Shown: positions 1 to 10,931, numbered from the stretch's first letter. The stretch: DNA of 64,000 nucleotides from Pterois miles (GCA_947000775.1 CAMQGK010000038.1:1-64000), one strand, 5' to 3'. Numbers and translations are program-made. The notes: generated by a model not told the origin, from the letters alone.

Positions 1-70
1 CTGTCAGGACAGGTAACACTGGAGTGGATTCAAATGCAGACTGAAACAGTTCCAAGTAACAAAAACAGAG

Positions 71-76
71 TTTATT
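71..76 (-). terminator. LTR polyadenylation signal AATAAA
   Basis: AATAAA on the minus strand about 70 bases before the inner end of U5, the position expected for an LTR poly(A) signal. The same motif is present in the other LTR at 5099-5104. Confidence 0.5.
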
Positions 77-270
77 TTCGGTCCAGGTCGGTACACAGAA
101 AGGCAGGCAGAACAGGCAGACAAAATCCAAATCGCGAGGCTAAGGCAAGGTCAAAAAACAGGCTAGGTTCAGTTCACTGGAGTTTAGAGATAAGACACGA
201 GGAAATGGCGGGTACGCTTTGCTAAGGACGGCTAAAGACGAACTGGCACAGGAGGAAAAGGGAGGACACA

Positions 271-277
271 TTATATA
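271..277 (-). promoter_or_regulatory. TATA box in the 3' LTR
   Basis: TATATAA on the minus strand, about 195 bases upstream of the AATAAA signal. The same motif is at 5299-5305 in the 5' LTR, where it would drive the element transcript. Confidence 0.55.
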
Positions 278-445
278 CTAGTGAGGGAGGTGAATAACTA
301 TGCACAGGTGGACACAATCAGGGCAGGGGATGACGCTCAGACGCAGGTGACTAGTGATGATAATCAGGTCAGGAGGAGGTGCTCTAACGTGAAGGCAGGA
401 GGCATGCAGGGCAGGGAGTGAAGTGAACTGCAACGAGAGGAGAGG

Positions 446-1130
446 TTAGAATGCAAACAAAACAGGAAGTGCGCCAAAATAAAAGCATGCAACAGGAAAT
501 GACAAATTAACACTTATACTTCCTGACAGAACCCCCCCTTTAGGGACGGCTCCTGACGTCCCAGGAAACTCTGCTCGCTGACTGTTGAAGTCTTTTATTA
601 GTTGAGGATCCATGATGTTTCTGGCTGAAACCCACGATCTCTCCTCTGGTCCGTACCCCTCCCAGTCGACAAGATACTGTCTACCCCGCCCCCGGCGCCG
701 GACGTCCAGCAGACGCTTGACCGTGTAGGCAGGGCTTCTGTCGATGATCCGGGGGGGCGGGGGGGACCTTGGAGGTAGGGACCAGAGGGCTGTCGACCGC
801 AGGCTTCAGCCGTCCGACATGAAACGTCGGGTGGATCCTCATAGACTTGGGCAGCTTTAACTGGACAGAGACAGGGTTGATTACTTTAAGTATGGGAAAG
901 GGACCCACATACCTGGGAGCGAGCTTCTTGGAACTGACGTGGAGAGGCAGATCTCGGGCGGACAACCAGACCATCTGCCCAGGTTGGTAGATGGGGGCTG
1001 GAGTCCGCCGTCGATCTGCCATCTCCTTGTACCGAGCCGTGTTCTTCAGTAGGGTCCGCCTCGCCCCCCTCCAGATGTGCTGGCAGCGTTTGACCAAGGC
1101 GTGAGCCGAGGGAACGGAAGACTCCCCTCC
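446..1130 (-). pseudogene. pol: pol segment: integrase C-terminus and chromodomain
   Basis: A third frame (about 1130 to 752) carries the integrase C-terminal GPF/Y module: VPSAHALV, then PGQMVWLSARDLPL, LAPRYVGPFPI and HPTFHVGRLKP. At a C/G homopolymer at 751-766 the frame changes again. The next frame encodes a chromodomain: YTVKRLLD, then RQYLVDWEGYG, EERSWV and NIMDPQLIKDF. Chromodomains bind modified histone H3 tails and steer integration in chromoviruses. This last frame runs through the polypurine tract into the 3' LTR and stops at 446-448. Confidence 0.9.
529..544 (-). promoter_or_regulatory. polypurine tract
   Basis: Directly inside the 3' LTR the minus strand reads CCCTAAAGGGGGGGTTC, a purine-rich tract abutting the TGTCAGG start of the LTR. 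This is the plus-strand DNA priming site of LTR retroelements. Confidence 0.75.
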
Positions 1131-1978
1131 AGGTCTGGGAACAGAGGGGGTTGGTAGCCGTACGCACACTGGAAGGGGGAGAGACCAGACGAAGAACACG
1201 GCAGGGTATTGTGGGCGTATTCCACCCACAGCAGATGTTTACTCCAGGAGACCGGGTTTTGCGCCACTAGGCATCTCAACCCGGTCTCCAGTTCCTGGTT
1301 TAATCTCTCAGTCTGTCCATTAGTTTCCGGGTGGTAACCCGAGGACAGACTGACAGATGCCCCCAGCAGCGAACAAAACTCTCTCCAAAAGCTAGAGATA
1401 AATTGTGGCCCCCGGTCCGACACCACATCCCTAGGGAAGCCGTGAATACGAAATACATGTGTTAATATCACCTCAGCTGTTTCTTTGGCTGAGGGCAGCT
1501 TCGGTAGGGCAATGAAATGAGCCATTTTAGAAAAGCGGTCTACCACTGTGAGGACAGTGGTGTTACCATCAGAGGTAGGCAACCCAGTTACAAAGTCTAG
1601 GGATATGTCGGACCAGGGGCGGTGAGGCACAGGAAGAGGCTGTAATAGGCCGGCAGGAGGTCGGTGGGAGGGCTTACTCCGGGCGCACACAGGACAGGCA
1701 GAGACGTACTCCTTGACATCTCTCTCCATCGCCGGCCACCAGAACCTCTGCCTCACCACAAACAGGGTGCGGCGAGATCCCGGGTGGCAGGCGATGCGAG
1801 AGGTGTGGGCCCAGTGGATGATTCTGGAGCGGAGAGAGACAGGAACAAATAGTCTGTTATGAGGACACCCCTCAGGTGTCGGAACCTGTGTCAGGGCCCT
1901 CTTCACCTCCTCTTCGATTCCCCATGTGACTGCTCCGACTACGCAGGAGGGGGGAATGATGTGAGTGGGACCCAGAGG
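1130..1978 (-). pseudogene. pol: pol segment: integrase
   Basis: The integrase is in a different frame from the RNase H segment. Counting residues from the ATG at 2284, authentic similarity begins near residue 103. The N-terminal HHCC zinc site is visible (H160, H167, C197, C200; C-P-V-C). The catalytic triad is D230 (LDFVTGLP), D290 (VSDRGPQF) and E326 (NGQTERLNQ), with exactly 35 residues between the second Asp and the Glu, the DD35E spacing. The protein would join element cDNA to chromosomal DNA. The frame is lost near 1130-1150, between C and G runs. Confidence 0.94.
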
Positions 1979-3946
1979 GGGCGTCCACCGAGTCGAACTG
2001 GCGGGAGAGAGCATCCGGTTTCCCGTTCTTCGACCCTGGCCGGTAGGAAAGAGTAAAGACAAATCGATTAAAGAACAGGGCCCACCTAGCTTGTCGGGAG
2101 TTGAGTCTCTTGGCAGATCGGATGTACTCAAGGTTCTTGTGGTCGGTCCAGACGAGAAACGGATGCTCTGCTCCCTCCAGCCAGTGGCGCCACTCCTCCA
2201 ACGCCGCTTTAACGGCCAGCAGCTCCCTGTTGCCAATATCATAGTTCCTCTCCGCAGAGGAAAGCTTTCTGGAGAGGTAGGCACATGGGTGAAGTTTATT
2301 GTCGGCTAATGTTCTTTGAGAGAGGACAGCGCCGATGCCAGAGTCGGAGGCATCCACCTCCACAACGAATTGTCTGCTGGGGTCCGGCAGAGTCAGGATG
2401 GGAGCGGAGCTGAACGCCCCCTTGAGCTTGTGAAAGGCATTGGCGCACTCAGGGGACCAGATGAAACTGCTTTTCGGTGACGTCAGCGCATGTAGCGGGG
2501 CTGCGATGGAGCTGAAATTTCTAATGAAACGTCTATAGAAATTAGCGAACCCCAAGAACCGCTGAACCGACTTGCGGTTCGTTGGGGTGGGCCAGTCCGC
2601 TACAGCGCTGATCTTAGCTGGGTCCATGTGAATTCTGTCAGGGGAAATTACAAAGCCGAGGAAGGAGACTGTTGGAGCATGGAACTCGCATTTTTCAGCT
2701 TTGACAAAGAGCTGATGCTCCAACAGTCTCCGGAGAACCTGGCGGACATGAAGGATATGGGATTGCTCATCCGGGGAGAAGATTAGGATGTCGTCTAAGT
2801 AGACAAACACAAAATGATTTAACATGTCCCGGAGGACATCATTAACCAGGGCCTGGAAGACGGCAGGGGCGTTAGTGAGCCCAAATGGCATCACGAGATA
2901 TTCATAGTGCCCGCTAGGGGTGTTAAATGCCGTCTTCCACTCGTCCCCCTCCCTTATCCTAACGAGGTGGTACGCGTTGCGCAAATCGAGCTTTGAAAAG
3001 ATTTTAGCTCCCTTTAAAAGCTCGAATGCGGAGGATATCAAAGGGAGGGGGTAACGGTTCTTAACGGTTATCTCATTGAGCCCACGGTAGTCTATACATG
3101 GTCTGAGTGTCTTGTCTTTCTTTTCAACAAAGAAAAAACCTGCACCGGCAGGCGAGGAGGACGAGCGAATTATCCCAGCCGCCAGGGAGGACTCTATATA
3201 CTCTCTCATTGCCTCCCTTTCAGGGGCAGAGAGAGAATATAGCCTCCCTTTAGGCGGGGAGGTACCTGGGAGGAGGTCGATGCCGCAGTCGTACGGCCGA
3301 TGGGGAGGTAGACAGGTGGCGCTGGACTTGCTGAACACTTCTCTAAGGTCGAGGTAGCAAGAAGGGACCCCGGCCAACTCCGGGGTGGTGGCGCCATCTG
3401 GTGGAGCCAGAGGCGCGGAACATGGAGTGATTCTCTGCTCCACCGCTAGAGGCGCCAGAAGTCTCTCAGAGGAATTCCCGGGAAGGACAGACAAGCGACA
3501 GGTTATGTTACAGCCCTCCCCCCAAGACACAATTTCCCCCGTTAGCCAGTTTATGTGTGGGTTATGTTTTTTTAGCCAAGGAAGACCCAGAATTAACGGG
3601 TGCAAGGCCGACTCAAAAATGTGGAATCTGATGGACTCTGTGTGATTATCAGAGATAGATAGATGTACTGGTGAGGTGTAGTGAGTGATTTTACACAAAA
3701 GTCTGCCATCCAACGCACTTGCCTCCAGAGTCTCTTTGAGGGGGAAGCGTTGGAGGCCAAGTGTCTTGACCAGGTCTCCGTCGATGAGGTCTTCATCCGA
3801 CCCTGAGTCCACCAGGGCCGGGTAGGACAGGGAGCCCCCAGCGACGGAGATGCGGACCTGCAGCAGAGGACGAGAGGAAGAGGGCAAGGCAGTAGTGGGA
3901 CTCACCAGGACCCTCTTCTTCCCTGGTGAGTCTCCTCTTTTAACGG

Positions 3947-3988
3947 ACAGGAGGACAAAAAATGACCAGGCTGCCCGCAGTATATGCA
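3947..3988 (-). other. gag CCHC zinc knuckle
   Basis: The residues CIYCGQPGHFLSSC fit C-x2-C-x4-H-x4-C, the nucleocapsid RNA-binding knuckle of retroelement Gag proteins. It lies 14 residues before the gag stop. Confidence 0.9.
3956..3962 (-). promoter_or_regulatory. candidate -1 frameshift slippery heptamer T TTT TTG
   Basis: On the minus strand the gag frame reads CA[T TTT TTG], an X XXY YYZ heptamer. The pol frame is the -1 frame relative to gag and is open through this point, so a single -1 slip here would join the two. The site lies inside the zinc knuckle codons, so the fusion product would lose the last knuckle cysteine, which argues for caution. A plain indel between once-continuous gag and pol frames is the alternative. 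Confidence 0.35.
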
Positions 3989-5029
3989 AAGGCCCTCCCG
4001 CAGGCGCCGCTGGCGTTCTTCAGGAGATAGTTTCGCCCTGCCGATCTGCATGGGCTCATCCGTCCCACTAGGGGGAGATGGAGAGCCCTCGGCGGCGACA
4101 GGGGAAGAAGAACGCCAACCGACACGCTGGCCGGGAGGCTGCCTCGACTGGGCGGGCGGTGGAACGGCGCCCCGGCGTCTGTTCCTCTCCTTCTCTCTCT
4201 CTCTCTCCCATAGACGGTTGTCGATGCGGATGGCGAGGGCGATGACGGAGTCGGGGTCTGCTGGCAGGTCCAGCGGGGCGAGCTGGTCCTTGACGGGATC
4301 TGACAGGCCGTGCAGGAATGTGTCCATTAATGACGCGTCGTTCCATCCACTGTCAGCGGCAAGAGTACGGAACTCTATGGCGTAGTCTGACACCCGTCTC
4401 TTGCCTTGCCGAAGTGACACCAGAGCCCGGGCGGCTTCACGACCTGGGGCAGAGTGATCGAAAATTTTCCGCAAAGAGTCAGTGAATAATTTAAGTGAAG
4501 CACATACCGGAGAGCCCCGAGCCCATTCAGTGGTGGCCCACGCCCCGCCCGGCCGGCCAGGTGGGTAATAATGAAGGCCACCTTGGAGCGCTCGGATGGA
4601 AACTGGGCTGCCTGCAGTTCGAAATGAAGGCTGCATTGCACCAGGAATGCGCGGCAGTTGTTGGAGTTCCCCGTGAATCTCTCAGGTTTGGCGAGGTGAG
4701 GAGACGTGGGGGAAGGGCCCCACGGGAGCGAGCGTCGGAACCGGGGCCGGCGTCTCGGGGCGGGCCGGGGCCGGTGGCGGAGCGGCATCTGCTCCGGGAA
4801 GTCGGGAGAGTGTTCATCATATTAAGCAGAGTCTGCATCTGTGTACTTAGCTATGCGATCTGTTCACCAACATTAGCACGAAACTGTCCTTGTTGCTCGT
4901 TTATCTGTTTGACTTTGAGAAAAACGGCAGAGAGATGATCTTCCTGCCGCTCTAAACGCTCACCCTGGGCAAGGATAGCGGATCGAAACTGCTCAGAACC
5001 TGCTGAATCCATGGTTGACCAGTTCGTTC

Positions 5030-5545
5030 TGTCAGGACAGGTAACACTGGAGTGGATTCAAATGCAGACTGAAACAGTTCCAAGTAACAAAAACAGAGTT
5101 TATTTTCGGTCCAGGTCGGTACACAGAAAGGCAGGCAGAACAGGCAGACAAAATCCAAATCGCGAGGCTAAGGCAAGGTCAAAAAACAGGCTAGGTTCAG
5201 TTCACTGGAGTTTAGAGATAAGACACGAGGAAATGGCGGGTACGCTTTGCTAAGGACGGCTAAAGACGAACTGGCACAGGAGGAAAAGGGAGGACACATT
5301 ATATACTAGTGAGGGAGGTGAATAACTATGCACAGGTGGACACAATCAGGGCAGGGGATGACGCTCAGACGCAGGTGACTAGTGATGATAATCAGGTCAG
5401 GAGGAGGTGCTCTAACGTGAAGGCAGGAGGCATGCAGGGCAGGGAGTGAAGTGAACTGCAACGAGAGGAGAGGTTAGAATGCAAACAAAACAGGAAGTGC
5501 GCCAAAATAAAAGATGAACAGGAAAGGAAAAATACCCCCCCTGAA
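5030..5545 (-). repeat. 5' LTR (right copy on the plus strand)
   Basis: Matches the left LTR without a visible difference from 5030 to about 5513. Past that point the last 30 or so bases diverge with small deletions and a C-rich run, and the expected terminal TGTCAGGAAG on the minus strand is not recognisable. The outer end is therefore placed only approximately. TATATAA lies at 5299-5305 on the minus strand. Confidence 0.88.
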
Positions 5546-5968
5546 AGATACCATATTCAAACTAGTTTCACATTTCCAGTCACTTGCTAACATGTCGTGA
5601 CTGTGCCATATTGTTAAGCACTGCTGTTAAGTGTGTGAGAGTACATTGAGTAAGACTGTTCTAGAAAGAGCTCACGCATAATGCTAGCAAGACTGTGTTA
5701 ATGTGTTAATATGCGAACCACTGTAGGGATTGTAATACATTTAATGTGTTTTAAGTTAAGCCAATTTTCATTAATGTGGAATATATATGAAATCATTAGA
5801 TGTGTCCTTGTTTTTCTTTACATTTTGATATTGAGCCTGATCCTGGCTCTAACCCTTCCAAGCCCCCCACAAGCCCACAGCTGCCGCAGGCTGGTAATCC
5901 AAACTCTTTTCATGATCACAGGTATTTTTTGCTTGCTAAAAAACACATATTCAGTGAGGTTGTGTGAG
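5546..5968. other. non-coding flank of the retrotransposon
   Basis: AT-rich sequence without an ORF or repeat I can name. It separates the LTR from the LINE tail. Confidence 0.5.
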
Positions 5969-6411
5969 TTATAAGATAAGATAAGATAAGATAAGATGAA
6001 CCTTTATTAATCCCCGGAGGGAAATTCAGGTGTCTTAGCAGCATCAACAACAGTACAGATAAATACAGTACAGTAAAAAGTAAAAGAGAAGGTGCAGTGA
6101 ATGAAATAAGGTGCAATGAAGATAATTGACAATAAAAATAAATAAGTAACAGTAACAGTAATAAGTAAAGTGCAGCAGGTGGTGAATATTGTATATGCAC
6201 AGCATATGTATATGTAATTATATAATTATATGTAATTATATACATTTGGAATAAATACGGAGCAGATGATCAGTCACATGGGGGTCAGACCTTGGTTATG
6301 GAGCCTGATGGCCACCAAAAGAAAGGACTGACCCAGGCGGTTTGTAGTGTGCCGAGGGGGGATCAGTCTCTGGCTGAATGTACTCCTCAAAATTATGCAC
6401 CTTAATGGCAT
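5969..6411 (-). mobile_element. LINE 3' end with TTATC repeat tail
   Basis: Read on the minus strand, the element ends with GGGGATTAATAAAGGTTCATC followed by TTATC repeats. This layout, a conserved hairpin-like stretch followed by a short repeated tail, is characteristic of fish CR1/L2/Rex-like non-LTR retrotransposons. The body (6000-6400) contains the phrase CCTGATGGCCACCA-like wording seen in such 3' UTR regions. The copy is 5'-truncated and non-coding. Confidence 0.6.
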
Positions 6412-6466
6412 AGTAAGATAAGATAAGATAAGATGAACCTTTATTAATCCCCGGAGGGAAATTCGT
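6412..6466 (-). mobile_element. second LINE 3' tail
   Basis: The same 40-base tail module with GATAA/TTATC repeats reappears immediately after the first LINE piece, in the same orientation. Only the terminal module is retained, so this is either a very short 5'-truncated insertion or a duplication. A third copy is at 51391-51437. Confidence 0.6.
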
Positions 6467-8780
6467 GACTCCTAGCACTCTAGTCCAAATGGTCTGCTGT
6501 CAGTTCCTCAACTCCAACCGTTCTTTGTTGGAGCAGATCATTTTATCAGGTTCTGTGCCCATCTGGGCATAGTCATCCAGGTTCTGTGGTCCCAGGCTAG
6601 CACCGGAAATCATTACCTGACCATTGATTAAGAACCAATGTTATCAGGGCAGACCGTTTTCCAGACATGTCATGTTGCCAACAAAGTGGCTAGGACTATC
6701 CCAGCTCGGACAGCAGGCGTACCTATCTGCCTCATGGTCCTTAGAAGACAAAAGATGCCAGGTTCACAGGCATATTTCCGTCCCTGCCCATCTGCTGGGA
6801 TCTCAACTTGACAATTTGTGGCACGCCCCATGCTTGAATTGAATTGTTGAATTGTTCATTCTACTTACTGGTTGAGAATCTGATTCACATCACAATTCAG
6901 GTAATGGCGTGGCAAATGCTAGAGGTGCTGGTTGATGGCTCGTTCCACAACTTCAAACTGACAGTGCTTGTCATAGGAGAGCTGGCTCCATCCTTAACTC
7001 AAGATGACAACTTGGACAATGTCCTTTCTTACCAAAATGATCATCGTTGCTCACCATGAAATGCAACAGAATGAAAGGATCTGTAGTACCTCTGTGGGGA
7101 CTGAAGTTGACATGGTCATATACACTGTGAACCAGGAAGCACAACCTCAAGTAGCGAGAGAACCTTCCCCTGCCAGAGGAACCTTACCCTGGCTTCGAGC
7201 CTGAAATTGAATCAGCAGCATGCAAAAGCAGTTTCTGTAACGTTATAGGATCAGAGAGATTTCCTGGCGATCTTCTGAAGGGACTCTCATGACTGTCACA
7301 CAGTTTTATTCCCACTCCTACAGAATCAGCAACATTTGTAAGCTAGTACAAAATCCTGCTGGCTGCCACGAGACAATCCAAGAGATCTTCGACAAGTTGC
7401 TGCAGAAACTAATTACCAGGGAATGTAACTCATCTATAATGTGTAAACTTAGTTGGTGTTAAAACCAAGCAGCAACGCCCATTGAACAAGACAGTCCCAC
7501 TTTCCCGCTGGCCCATCATCCATGTTTTCTGCTGAGTATTTTTTGACAAACCCAACAGTGTGCAGCTCCTTGGGGGAAAGTTTTGGTGTATCTAAAGCAC
7601 TTTAAAAGTTGTTTTTCATGATGATGGACCTCATGGCTCAAGAACCAGGAAATGATAAGATGAACAAACAAGGACAAAGATTGAACAAAGAAACAGCTTT
7701 GGAAATTGTTAATATGTACAAATCAAGAAAAGCACTAACAGTGAGTGCTGAAGCGACAGCCAAAGACAAGGTGTCTACTACCTGATGAGACGGGTGAAAG
7801 TGAAGAGACCTAAAATGAAATGTACCTGCAATAGCGTCACTGAGAAACCTATAAGGGCATATCAACAGACAGCAACATCAAGTTCACTTGCTGAAAATCG
7901 GGACATAGAAGTCTATCAAAAAACCCACAAGCGTGAACTGGTGTGATGATGAATTTCTGCCACAAGCTGGAACACAAGCTATACTGTAGGTGTAGGTAGT
8001 ACTAATGGCCGCAGAATGCACTAATCAGATCAGAGTCCATGGATAAGGAGCACAAACACCTGGGGCAAGCTTCGAAGGCTTGTGGCTATAGCTGGACAGG
8101 GCTTTCATCAAAACAACAGCAAGGTCTGATAGATACATGGATGATAGGCACATGAACAAATCATCAAAGCTACAAAGTCAGAAAAACTGGGGCAGGTTGG
8201 TAATGTATATTATTAGGACAGGGCTGTACACCAGAAACGAAGCCAGGATGCTTGCAGTATGTCAACGTATTTGTGTGCAGTATATATTTGACAATATACA
8301 CGATTCTGTGGTTAACATGTCAACTTTATTCTGCTCCAATGTGACCAGAACTCAACTGATATAAGTTGGATTATTTAGGACATGCATCAGTGGTCTCCAG
8401 CCAGACTCAAACCAGGGACATAACACTTACATAGTCTGTGTTTAAAACCCAGAGGGCATCCCAAAGACACATCATTGAGGACAGACTCGTTTGGAGAGAG
8501 AAAACCAATGATTTGAAAGACCTTTATTTAAGTCAGGCTGGAACAAGATTCCCCGACCAGGACTGTGACATCAATTGTCCACCACCTACAGCACTGTTTA
8601 CATCTTTACCCCTGCAGTTTAACAACCCACACCTTGTCCCGAGACTCTAATGGCTCACATTTCAGCATATGTCTCTAAAATATGGATTTTCCAAACCCTG
8701 GGAGTCAGTCACACTGATTAAGCTTCTTGGTAGATGATATTGAGTATTGAAATATTAATGTCAGTTGCTTGATACCACAA
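6467..8780. other. unassigned stretch, possibly old coding relics
   Basis: No gene is recognised. Sequence composition is less AT-rich and less repetitive than the neighbours, and short open stretches (for example 6624-6842 and 7004-7204, plus strand) look protein-like but cannot be matched to a family by eye. An old, multiply broken transposon or retrocopy is possible. Confidence 0.25.
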
Positions 8781-10190
8781 AGCCATGGCATTTCAGGTAT
8801 TTTTTTTCCAAATCATATACAATATTGCAATTTTAATTTTTAATATTTTTTTGCGGTCTTTGCAACTCACTGGATCATTGTGCTCAAACACAAATGCAGG
8901 ATTGTTTTGGCTGACACGAGCTGTGGCCTCGGTGTTATTCATTGAATTATTTCCTTCTGTCTCATAGTTATTATTCTATTATTCATAGTCTTCAGAAATG
9001 ACATAACCCAATCAAGATAAGTTTATGCGTTGCTGTTACTTCACATGTGGCCATGTTTTGCAAAGCACAAATTAGTCAATGCTGGAGCTCTCAGCCCACA
9101 GTCTGTGACTCTGATAGCAGTGGGAGGTAGTTCATAAGCTCTCTTTCTCCTGTCTTCTTTCTCGTCTCTCTCATATTGTGGACAGCAGCAGCAGAATTGT
9201 TCACCAAGGTACCATCTATTGTGTTGAGATAATTGCCCATGAGTAGAAGCTCATCAAAGGGAGAAATTGAAATTATTTCCTCGTACTCAGGGACGGTGAA
9301 CCGTGGAGTATAAAAGATGATGAATCTCTATATTTCCATGGGGATCTGCATACGACAGAGGTAGACTTGATTAGGCTGAACAGCAACAAAATTACACACA
9401 AGAACTCTTCCTATGTGCCTCGTCCTACCACAGCCATTTGCTTCTTGTTTTTTTTTTGCTATCCAAAAGTTAAAGGTTGGGTTGTGTTGCTTATGCAGCA
9501 CAAACACAGATTAGTTTCCTCCAATCAATCACAACCACCCCCTCGTCCTACAAACATGCAGCATACAGTATTTCTCACTGCCGGTGGATTCAATTTTCCA
9601 AACACAAAATTAAACATCTTGTAAATTATGTTTATTGTCCCGTGCATTTCCCCTCTGCAATCAAATGCCAGCAGTCATTGCTCATGTGCTAATTGAAGTT
9701 GTTGTTCTTTCTGTTATGTAAATTTCTAGAATGCTTAATTGGGGTATATATCACAGTTAGCCTGCATTATTCCAGTGGCTTTTTCTATCCTCAGTGTAAA
9801 CACTGTTCACACTGCAGGCTTGCTCTGACGTATGTGTGCTGTTGGGCATGTGATGTATATTCCATCTGATGAGGAGAAAAAGAAAATATCCTCCAGCCAA
9901 ACACACTCATAAATATATACACGCAAATGCCTTCATGATTTCATTCATAAAACATACTGTAGATGTAACAGGACCATTTTTTTAGACAGATGTAAGAAAT
10001 GTGGTATTAGCAGCAGTGTTTTAATAGTAAACACAGCAACGAGAATAGACATATTTAACAGTTTAACAGTTGTACATAATGAATGGAACTGCCACCAAAG
10101 CTCCCATTGTTTTTGTTTTTTGAGCCCACAATTTCACTTTGCAGCAGTTGTCCCTGAAAAACCGGCTGCAGACTACCTGCCCAGCACCAA
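8781..10190. other. no gene seen
   Basis: AT-rich non-coding sequence. The block 9050-9400 is of higher complexity. No splice-bounded exon or repeat is identified. Confidence 0.5.
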
Positions 10191-10199
10191 ATGGTATAC

Positions 10200-10355
10200 C
10201 AACAAAGATCGCAACTACCTAGCTGGTGATACTGGGCCATTTAGAAATTTCTCTCAGAAGTTGCAGACAAAAAAAATGGTCACCAGGTGGCCAGAAACAC
10301 AACTCCAGATGAATGTAATGTTGGTTTGTCACTGCTGGACGTGTGGATATACAAC
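10200..10355 (+). repeat. dispersed repeat fragment
   Basis: The segment with TTTCTCTCAGAAGTTG, GGTGGCCAGAAACACAACTCC and a following CTGCTGGACGTGTGG stretch resembles a repeat common in percomorph genomes. This is recognition from memory, with no second copy in the window. Confidence 0.35.
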
Positions 10356-10491
10356 ATCTTCACCATATTAGCCTCAGTTATTGCAAGTCTAAAGTTAGTA
10401 CTATAGGCCTTTTTAAGAGGACATTTTTAAATGTCAGTAGGAAAAGCAAAGGTAAATATAGACACATTTATCAAGTAAATGATGGATGACT

Positions 10492-10790
10492 GGCTGAAAG
10501 GTGGTGCAGTGATTAGAGCTGTCGCCTCACAGCAAGAGGGTCACAGGTTTGAATCCGGCTTGGGCTCTTCTGTGTGGGGATTATATGTTCTCCCTGTGCT
10601 GGCATGGGTTTTCTTCGGGTTCTCCAGCTTCCTCCCACAGTCCAGTTAGTCCAGGTTAATTGATGAATGGTGAATGGTTGTTTGTCTCTATAGCCCTGCG
10701 ATGGACTAGCGACCTGTCCAGGGCGTACCCTGCCTTCGCTCAATGTCAACTGGGATCAGCTCCAGCCCCCCAGTGGTTGCAGATGAATGG
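10492..10790 (+). mobile_element. tRNA-derived SINE
   Basis: Starts with a tRNA-like head (GTGGTGCAGTGATTAGAGC as degenerate A box, GGTTTGAATCC as B box). It continues through the CTTCCTCCCACAGTCC and GATGGACTAGCGACCTGTCC body shared with the copies at 33986, 27829 and 14042. The tail is degenerate. Pol III internal promoter boxes plus the shared LINE-like 3' part define a SINE. Confidence 0.75.
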
Positions 10791-10911
10791 AGTGTATGAC
10801 GTCCATTTATCCACTTTGGTTTCAAGTTCCTGGCATTGTAACACCTGCATTTTTAAGATGAGATTAAATATCCTTACAATAGCAAATCAAAAACAAAACA
10901 AAAACACACAC

Positions 10912-10931
10912 ACACACACACACACACACAT
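10912..10931. repeat. (CA)n microsatellite
   Basis: About ten CA units, followed shortly by T-rich runs at 10971-11020. Confidence 0.9.

Larger units (their letters stand above)
2..528 (-). repeat. 3' LTR (left copy on the plus strand)
   Basis: The 527-bp repeat reads TGTCAGGAAG...TGTCCTGACA on the minus strand, the TG...CA ends expected of an LTR, next to a polypurine tract. It is identical to the right copy over roughly the first 485 bp. It carries a TATATAA motif at 271-277 and an AATAAA signal at 71-76 on the minus strand, giving a U3-R-U5 order that agrees with the direction of gag-pol. Confidence 0.93.
1978..3989 (-). pseudogene. pol: pol segment: protease, reverse transcriptase, RNase H
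   Basis: One open frame of about 670 codons. Protease: DSG active site at residues 61-63, with the conserved LGLPWL turn at about 134-139. Reverse transcriptase (about 250-430): LDL.NAYH block at 334-341, MPFGL at 367-371, and the catalytic YLDD at 397-400. RNase H (about 535-665): catalytic-type acids at D546, E589 and D616 (TDHKNL), ending in KPDALSR. The domain set, spacing and wording are those of vertebrate Ty3/gypsy elements. The frame then runs into unrelated residues after about residue 670, at a run of Gs (plus strand) near 1977-1981, where the integrase frame takes over. This segment alone is complete and all listed catalytic residues are present. Confidence 0.95.
3902..5012 (-). 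pseudogene. gag: gag (broken), Ty3/gypsy
   Basis: The gag-like frame begins with an ATG at 5012, 17 bases inside the 5' LTR, and opens into a Q/E/L-rich, probably coiled N-terminus. An in-frame TAG at 4851-4853 interrupts it after 53 codons. The frame then changes in the GC-rich stretch near 4740-4770 and again near 4545-4560. Retrotransposon capsid hallmarks follow: a FRTLAADSGWN segment, an L.GLSD motif, then a K/R-rich linker and a CCHC knuckle (C-x2-C-x4-H-x4-C) at about 3947-3988. The last frame ends at 3902. The knuckle and capsid segments make the identity firm. Whether each frame change is real or a consensus error is open. Confidence 0.88.
2..5545 (-). mobile_element. Ty3/gypsy chromovirus LTR retrotransposon
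   Basis: A near-complete retrotransposon lies on the minus strand and fills the left edge of the window. Two LTRs flank an internal region encoding gag (CCHC knuckle) and pol in the order protease, reverse transcriptase, RNase H, integrase, chromodomain. Integrase after RNase H defines Ty3/gypsy (Metaviridae); the chromodomain places it among vertebrate chromoviruses, probably Sushi-like. No envelope gene is seen. The left boundary coincides with the window edge, so the target-site duplication cannot be checked. Coding is broken by a stop and several frame changes, so as assembled this copy cannot be autonomous. Confidence 0.93.

Noticed and set aside
34..225. 63-codon ORF repeated at 5011-5253
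   Set aside because: Lies antisense in the LTR; it recurs only because the LTR is duplicated.
3984..4385. 133-codon plus-strand ORF
   Set aside because: Antisense shadow of gag, no domain.
2..5545. Endogenous retrovirus with envelope
   Set aside because: No envelope frame between the chromodomain and the LTR; the domain order is that of a Ty3/gypsy retrotransposon.
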